Assembly: GCF_042186555.1 (NCBI RefSeq)
Contig: NC_133326.1
Location: forward strand, 494,411,232 to 494,475,231
Source: Aquarana catesbeiana
Taxonomy: Eukaryota; Chordata; Amphibia; Anura; Ranidae
Direction of reading: 5' to 3'
Length of the DNA stretch: 64,000 nt
Shown here one piece after another: positions 57,901 through 64,000 of the stretch (position 1 is its first letter; each line of letters opens with the position of its first letter). The position numbers and the translations under genes are program-made. The notes under the pieces were generated by a model. The model did no database searches. It worked only from the letters and a program-made list of their open reading frames with translations, and had not been told where the DNA came from.

Positions 57901-58345
57901 ATTAGGGTTAGTTAAATTAGCTACCGTAATTTTGCCTTTGCTTGTCTTATTTGGATCTGTCAAGCTAGCAATAGTCTTTAAGTGTTTGAGGCATTTTTTA
58001 TGATCATATACAAAAAGTTGTTTAAATTCTTATCTGCATTTCTTTAATTGCTCTAGTAGGGCCTGGGTCATCGATCGTTTATTTTGGGTCACCAAGTGTT
58101 TAATTTTGGAAAGAAGGGAGTAAGGCGCTTGCACCTTCTGTTTCTTATCCCTGGAAGCAATTTGCATTAGTATAGCTCTAACATAAGCCTTATGGGCACA
58201 CCAGATAGTAGATGTTGGTGATTCATCTGTGGTAACTTTCGATGAGTGGTTTGATTAAAATAACGAGTGTTGTTGCGCCAGAGCAATGTGGGTGTTTCAT
58301 TTTATTGTTCAGAAAGTGCAACTGTTATAGGGGCATGGTCCGACC

Positions 58346-58635
58346 ATGTAATGTTGCCAATGGTCGCCTCACTAACTTTATAAAGTGAAGAGAGATCAGC
58401 AAGTATGAGATCTATTCTAGAGTAAGATTTATGTGGGGCTGAAAAAAATGTAAATTCTTTTCCATCTGGATGTTGGCACCTCCAGACATCATGTAATGTT
58501 GCCAATGGTCGCCTCACTAACTTTATAAAGTGAAGAGAGATCAGCAAGTATGAGATCTATTCTAGAGTAAGATTTATGTGGGGCTGAAAAAAATGTAAAT
58601 TCTTTTCCATCTGGATGTTGGCACCTCCAGACATC
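58346..58635. repeat. Perfect 145-bp tandem duplication
   Basis: 58346-58490 and 58491-58635 are identical by eye, both running from ATGTAATGTTGCCAATGG to CACCTCCAGACATC, within the endonuclease region of L1-D. Confidence 0.95.
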
Positions 58636-60622
58636 ATAAAGAGATTCTGTAACAGGTGTCTTAAAGTTAATTTATGGCTAGAAATAGAAGAGGAACAATC
58701 TACAGATGCATCACTCACTTAGTTAAAGTCCCCAAGCAGGAGGAGGTTTCCCTTACATAAAGATTTGACTTTAACCACTTGACCACTGGGCACTTAAACC
58801 CCCTTCCTAACCAGACCAATTTTCAGCTTTCGGTGCTCTCACACTTTGAATGACAATTACTCAGTCATACAATACTGTACCCATATGAAATTTTTGTCCT
58901 TTTTTTCACACAAATAGAGCTTTCTTTTGGTGGTATTTAATCACCATTGGGTTTTTTATTTTTTGCGCTATAAAAGAAAAAAGACTGAAAATTTGGTAAA
59001 AAAATGAATTTTTCTTTGTTTCTGTTATAAAATTTAGCAAATTAGTAATTTTTCTTTGTAAATTTTGGCCAAAATTTATACTGCTACATATCTTTGGTAA
59101 AAATAAGTACAACTTGGTGTATATTATTTGGTCTTTGTGAATGTTAGAGAGTCCAAATGCGATGGTGCCAATATCTGAAAATTGATCACACCTGAAGTGC
59201 TGATGGCCTATCTAATTTCTTGAGACCCTAACATGCCAGAAAAGTACAAATACCCCCCAAATGACCCCTATTTGGAAAGAAGACATTCCAAGGTATTTAG
59301 AAAGATGCATGGTGAGTTTTTTTGAAATTGTCATCTTTTCCCACAATTCTTTGCAAAATCAAGATTTTTTTTTTTCTTTTTTTTTTTCTTTTTTTTTTTC
59401 ACAAAATTGTCATATTAGCAGGTTATTTCTCACACACCGCATATGCATACCACAAATTACACCCCAAAACACATTCTGCTATTACTCCCGAGTATGGTGA
59501 TACCACATGTGTGAGACTTTTACACAGCGTGGCCACATACAGAGGCCCAACATGCATGGAGCACCTCCAGGCGTTCTGGAGCACCCAGGTCAATTCTTAT
59601 ATTTCTCTCCTACATGTAAAAATAATAATTTATTTGCTAGAAAATTACATAGAACCCCAAAACATTATATATATTTTTTTTAGCAAAGACCCTAGAGAAT
59701 ACAATGGCGGTTGTTGCAACTTTTTATCTCGCACGGTATTTGCGCAGCAATTTTTCGAACGCTTTTTTTTGGAAAAAAAACAGTTTTGTGCTTTAAAAAA
59801 AAATAAAACAGTAAAGTTAGCCCAATGTTTTTGCATAATGTGAAAGATGAAGTTACGCCGAGTAAATAGATACCTAACATGTCACCCTTCAAAATTGCAC
59901 ACTCTTGTGGAATGGTGCCAAACGTCGCTACTTAAAAATCTCCATAGGTGACGCTTTAAAATTTTTTACTGGTTACATGTTTTGAGTTACAGAGGAGGTC
60001 TAGGGCCAAAATTATTGCTCTCGCTCTAACGTTCGCAGTGATACCTCACATGTGTGGTTTGATCACCGTTTTGATATGTGGGCGGGACTTACGTATGTGT
60101 TCGCTTCTGCATGCGAGCACACGAATGTGGGCGCTTTAAACATTTTTTTTTTTTTTTTTTTATTGTTTATTTTACTTTATTTATTTTAGTTTGACACTTT
60201 TTCCCCCCCAAAAAAAATTTTGATCACTTTTATTTCTATTACAAGGAATGTAAACATCCTTGTAATAGGAATATGGCATGACAGGTCCTCTTTACAGTGA
60301 CATATGGGGTCAATAAGACCCCACATCTCACCTCTAGGCTGGGAAGCCTGAAATTAAAAAAAAAAAAAAACGATCTTGGCTTCGATCGTAGCGGTGAGTC
60401 GGTAGAAGCACCGGAGGGTGGCGGGAAGGGGGGGGCGTCCCCTCTCGCCTCCCGTAAGAACGATCAAGCAGTGGAACAGCCACTATGATCATTCTTATGG
60501 TGTAGGAAATCGCCGGCTGAAAAAGCTGATATCTGAATGATGCCTGTAGCTGCAACCATCATTCAGATATCCCCGCTCAAAGTCAAGGACGTCATATGAC
60601 TGTGGGCGGGAACTGGTTAAAA

Positions 60623-61370
60623 ATTGCGGGGTATTGCAGAGTATTGCGGAGTAGTGCAGGGTATATTGCTGGGTATATTGCAGAGTATTGCTGGGCATAT
60701 TGCAGAGTATTGTGGGGTATATTGCAGAGTATTGTGGGGTATATTGCAGAGTATTGCGGGGTATAATGCAGAGTATTGCGGGGTATTATGCAGAGTATTG
60801 CGGGGTATTTATGCAGAGTATTGCGGGGTATTTATGCAGAGTATTGCGGGGTATTTATGCAGAGTATTGCGGGGTATTTATGCAGAGTATTGCGGGGTAT
60901 TTATGCAGAGTATTGCGGGGTATTTATGCAGAGTATTGCGGGGTATAATGCAGAGTATTGCGGGGTATAATGCAGAGTATTGCGGGGTATAATGCAGAGT
61001 ATTGCGGGGTATTTATGCAGAGTATTGCGGGGTATTTATGCAGAGTATTGCGGGGTATTTATGCAGAGTATTGCGGGGTATTTATGCAGAGTATTGCGGG
61101 GTATTTATGCAGAGTATTGCGGGGTATTTATGCAGAGTATTGCGGGGTATTTATGCAGAGTATTGCGGGGTATAATGCAGAGTATTGCGGGGTATTTATG
61201 CAGAGTATTGCGGGGTATTTATGCAGAGTATTGCGGGGTATTTATGCAGAGTATTGCGGGGTATAATGCAGAGTATTGCGGGGTATAATGCAGAGTATTG
61301 CGGGGTATAATGCAGAGTATTGCGGGGTATTACGCAGAGTATTGCGGGGTATTACGCAGAGTATTGCAGG
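60623..61370. repeat. Minisatellite, 22/23-bp units
   Basis: About 33 units of GTATTGCGGGGTATAATGCA-GA (22 bp) or the TTTATG variant (23 bp), with degenerate units at the left end. ORFs on the plus strand across it (QSIAGYLCRVLRGIYAEYCG) are repeat artefacts. Confidence 0.97.
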
Positions 61371-61529
61371 GATGGCTGAGCATGGAGGGATGGATGGATG
61401 TGACTGCAATTGTCACTGAGCACCGCTGTGGGCACTACACATACAGCCCACAGCGGTGCTGCCATCCGATCCCTCCCCCTCTCCCCTCGCACTGTACAGA
61501 TCGGTACAGAGAGGGGAGGGAGGAACCGG

Positions 61530-61740
61530 CGTCATGACATGACGCCGGTCTGTTGACATGTGATCGCTCCGTCATTTGACGGAGCGATCACATGGTAAAC
61601 GGCCGCGATTAGCGGCCGTTTACCGTGATCCGTGATGCGCCGGGTCCTCTGGACCCGGCGGTCACGGAAGTTCTCGGGTGCGCGCCCCAGGGGGCGCGCG
61701 AGAGCAGTATTCTGGGAGGACGTCCCAGGGACGTCCACCC
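61530..61740. other. Cluster of strong hairpins in the TTAA element
   Basis: Consecutive inverted repeats: GGCGTCATGAC-type at 61528-61545, TGATCGCTCCGTCA/TGACGGAGCGATCA at 61561-61591, TAAACGGCCGC/GCGGCCGTTTA at 61595-61623, CCGGGTCC/GGACCCGG at 61640-61659, GCGCGCCCC/GGGGGCGCGC at 61681-61700, and GGACGTCC pairs at 61718-61736. Confidence 0.85.
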
Positions 61741-61862
61741 AGAACTAGCCGACCGCGCTGCAGCCGTCTTTCGACTATGGCCCGGTCGGCAAGTGGTTAA
61801 GGAGGTTTTTCAAAAATGATATTTGCCGCTGATTGGGGGCATATACAGATACAACAGTGTAC

Positions 61863-63370
61863 TAGAGCTGTATGATTAATCGTCAAGAATCGTTATCGCG
61901 ATTTTTTTCCTCATTGCGAGCTTGACAAAAGTGTTTCATGATTCTTGCTATGCAAAGAATTCTTTCTGCTCTTCTGAAGCCACAGCCATCAAAAGAAAGG
62001 AAGAAAAAAAAAAAGGGCAGTCTGCCAAGAATCACAACATTTTTTTAGCAGTGAAACTTAAGTATAAACATTGTAACAATTTGTCAAAGGAATAGACTTT
62101 GTGTGTAAATGAGGAAAGTTTAACCAACAAAGTTTAACTTAAACACTAAACCTTTTTCTGACATTTGTTGGTTTCAAGTTAAAATCATTTTTTTTGCTAG
62201 AAAATTACTTAGAACCCCCAAACATTATATATATATATTTTTAGTAGAGACCCTAGAGCAGTGGTTCTCAACCTGGGGGTCAAATGATGATTTGCCAGGG
62301 GTCACCGAATCCTGAGCTGTTTCTGAAGCCCGCACCGCTCTCCCAGCCTTTTTGCGGCCACCCAGCAGGGCTGTTTCTGGAGCCCGTGGCCACCCACTCA
62401 GCCTCTTCACAGCTGCCCATTCAGTTCACGGCATGGTTGGGGGTCAGAGACTGGAGAGGAATGTGACGTGGGAGGGGCTGGAGGAGACCCTATCTCCTGA
62501 TTTTGGCATAGGTGTCACTGTTACGAGACGCCCCAAAGTGCACAGTGAAGCTGGAGACACGGTGAGTAACACTACCTGTGATTATAGTTGCCATTAAAAG
62601 TCCTCACTATAGTTCTCAGATCAGATGACCTTGATCAAGAGCACCTAAGTTGGCTCATCAGAACCCCCTGGGCATTGGCACCCATCCCAACTCCCCGCCA
62701 GCACTGCCACTCATCCCATTCCCCCCACCAAGGAGTAAGAGAAAGAATAAAAATAGAGAATACATGAAAGGGAGAGGAAAAGAGGGAGAGGAACAAAGAA
62801 AAAGGGAGAGAAAGAACAAGAAAGACGGCTAGAGAGAGGGATGGGAAAAAAAACCCAATAAACTAGTATAGAGAGATAAAAGGGAAAGAATGGAGAACAG
62901 AAAGAGTCGTACATCCTAAAATGTACTATGAAGGGGTTTTAATACTGGAAGGAGTGGAAGGGAGTCAGGGAGCGCTAAATGTCCATGTGTTAGGGGCGCA
63001 AATTACTTGTCTTGCCTTGGGTGCTGACAACCCGGGCTACGAAAATAATTTTAATGTTAGGGGACCCCACAACTTGGGAAATTTTATCAAGGGGTCACGG
63101 CACTAGAGAGGTTGAGAACCACTGCCCTAGAGAATAAAATGGTGGTTGTTGCAATATTTTATGTCACACTGTATTTGCACAGCGGTCTTTCAAATGCAAT
63201 TTCTTTGGAAAAAATTACTTTAATGAATTAAAGAAAAAAAAAACTAACCAGTAAACTTAGCCCAATTTTTTTGTATAATGTGAAAGATTTTACGTCGTGA
63301 GAATCATGATCTTTTTATTCTAAGCAAAAAAAATCGTGATTCCTATTTTGGCCAGAATCGTGCAGCTCTA
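61863..63370. mobile_element. hAT element containing another hAT
   Basis: Ends TAGAGCTGTATGATTAATCG and (inverted) TAGAGCTGCACGATTCTGG. Perfect 8-bp duplication CAGTGTAC at 61855-61862 and 63371-63378. Own length about 634 bp. Its middle (62178-62258 and 63125-63260) matches the internal module of the TTAA elements rather than being hAT-specific. Interrupted by 62259-63124. Confidence 0.9.
62259..63124. mobile_element. Inner hAT element (866 bp)
   Basis: Ends CAGTGGTTCTCAACCTGGG and (inverted) CAGTGGTTCTCAACCTCTC. Perfect 8-bp duplication CCCTAGAG at 62251-62258 and 63125-63132. Purine-rich interior at 62735-62900; no transposase. Confidence 0.95.
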
Positions 63371-63584
63371 CAGTGTACATTACATTATTCATTGTGCATA
63401 TTAAGATAATGTACTGTACATTGGGATCTGTGACAACCTCATGCAAGGTAAATGCAATAGTGTTCTTAATCGCAATAAGGACTCTGTTGTGCTTAGTGCT
63501 TGCTGCAAAAGGGGCCCAAACCAATTACTGAGTACATATGCATGCTTATGCTTTTCAGAGGTCCGATATTGTTCTATGTACAAT

Positions 63585-63793
63585 CTTTGTTTTATTGATT
63601 GCATGTAATGTTCTAATTTTCTGAGATTGTGGATTTGGGGTTTTCATGAGCTGTAAGCCATAATCATCACAATTATGACAAATCACAGCTTGAACTATCT
63701 TGCTTTGCTTGTAATGAGGCTATCTCATATATTAGTTTTACCTTTTAAGTTGCATTAGTGAAATAAATGAACTTTTGCACGATATTTGCACGA
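63585..63793. repeat. Dispersed vertebrate DNA-transposon fragment
   Basis: Contains TTCATGAGCTGTAAGCCATA, AATCATCACAATTATGAC and AAATAAATGAACTTTTGCAC. I recall this order from a widespread vertebrate repeat, probably a Tc1/mariner-type inverted-repeat region; the class is uncertain. It adjoins the truncated 5' end of L1-D. Confidence 0.4.
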
Positions 63794-64000
63794 ACTTGTT
63801 TTGCAACTCAAGGATGTCATGTGACCCAATGACAAAAGCAGCAAAGGAAACTGACGCTGAAAGATGTTCTTTAGGGAACTCTTCACCGTACTCATCAACC
63901 ATGTGGAACCATGGCACATCTTGGATGGTACACTTTTTTTAGCCCAGATAAAACAACCACTACCATGAAAGATCGTTGATTGTGTTTCCCCAATCCCAGG

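Larger units (their letters stand above)
58775..61796. mobile_element. 3-kb TTAA element(s) with piggyBac-like ends
   Basis: Ends CCACTTGACCACTGGGC and (inverted) CCACTTGCCGACCGGGC, flanked by TTAA at 58771-58774 and 61797-61800. The LINE frame resumes across it, confirming both edges. An internal TTAA at about 60617-60620 preceded by GGGCGGGAACTGG looks like a second right end, so this may be two related elements side by side. Contains the shared module 59628-59825, a minisatellite and a cluster of hairpins. No transposase. Confidence 0.8.
55369..63560 (-). pseudogene. L1-D ORF2 (decayed, in many pieces)
   Basis: From the upstream side: LIAIKNTIAFTLHEVV at about 63410-63470, then after the hAT nest SVYAPNQRQISFLKNLL (61801-61850). 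After the TTAA element come CKGNLLLLGDFN (about 58725-58765), a tandemly duplicated SRIDLILADLSSLYKV segment, and SDHAPI (58340). Then NKSPGPDGLSAEYY (57625-57670) and the 56699-57244 frame with NGTRQGCSLFPLIF and LFADVVLTF; the catalytic box reads FADV, so the second aspartate is lost. C-terminal pieces lie at 56236-56475 and 55369-55623. At least eight frame breaks. Confidence 0.85.
54917..63600 (-). mobile_element. L1-D: old L1-type LINE with nested insertions
   Basis: Minus orientation; poly-A tail seen as T-run 54917-54927. After discounting the inserts at 58775-61796 and 61863-63370, about 4.2 kb of LINE remains: 3' UTR, the C-terminal region of ORF2, reverse transcriptase and most of the endonuclease. 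The endonuclease N-terminus and ORF1 are absent, so it is 5'-truncated at about 63.59 kb. No target duplication was found. Confidence 0.85.

Noticed and set aside
60624..61288. Plus-strand ORFs with repeated AEYCGVFMQSIAGYLC
   Set aside because: By-product of the 22/23-bp minisatellite; several frames are open at once.
20011..64000. Search for the preceding RNF130 exon (first RING cysteines)
   Set aside because: No CxxC-bearing, splice-flanked block of the right phase was found by eye; probably upstream of the window.

Overview
This is 64 kb of vertebrate intron, almost certainly from a frog with a large genome; a true frog (ranid-type) is my best guess. The guess rests on the repeat mix: DIRS retrotransposons, L1-type LINEs, several Tc1 families, many TTAA-flanked MITEs of the kind described in Xenopus, and hAT elements. 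Only one piece of ordinary host gene is visible: a 97-bp exon at 19914-20010 on the minus strand. It has consensus splice sites and encodes the second half of a RING-H2 finger that I recognise as RNF130 (Goliath family E3 ligase). If so, the flanking introns are at least 19.9 kb (downstream) and 44 kb (upstream), and everything else here is intronic.

Layout. 1-3.4 kb: 5' part of a Ty3/Gypsy-like element (LTR, gag, protease) inserted in a DIRS ORF1 fragment, both minus strand. 3.5-5.6 kb: a TTAA MITE, a possible Penelope-type piece with a hammerhead-like motif, hAT and Tc1 scraps, and a short tandem repeat. 5.65-12.77 kb: full-length L1-type LINE (L1-A) with a 16-bp target duplication. 13.9-15.7 kb: MITEs laid end to end that share TTAA sites. 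16.3-18.5 kb: large TTAA element with a minisatellite. 18.5-21.8 kb: mostly non-repetitive intron around the RNF130 exon. 22-25.2 kb: L1-type ORF2 on the plus strand, split by a TTAA element. 25.2-38.1 kb: Tc1 elements (one inserted inside another), hAT MITEs, TTAA MITEs and a DIRS RNase H-tyrosine recombinase fragment.

38.1-49.2 kb is an 11-kb nest. A hAT element with 8-bp target duplications holds a second DNA element. That element holds a full-length L1 (L1-C, ORF1 intact, ORF2 open except for one insertion) and a minisatellite-bearing hAT. L1-C itself carries another minisatellite-bearing hAT. 49.4-54.9 kb: foldback MITEs, a solo LTR, a Harbinger-like MITE and a second copy of the outer hAT. 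54.9-63.6 kb: an old L1 (L1-D) split by a 3-kb TTAA element and by a hAT that contains another hAT.

No bacterial-type genes, CRISPR arrays, tRNA or rRNA genes were seen. Apart from the RNF130 exon, all convincing coding capacity belongs to transposable elements. The insertion order can be read from target-site duplications and from open reading frames that resume across inserts.
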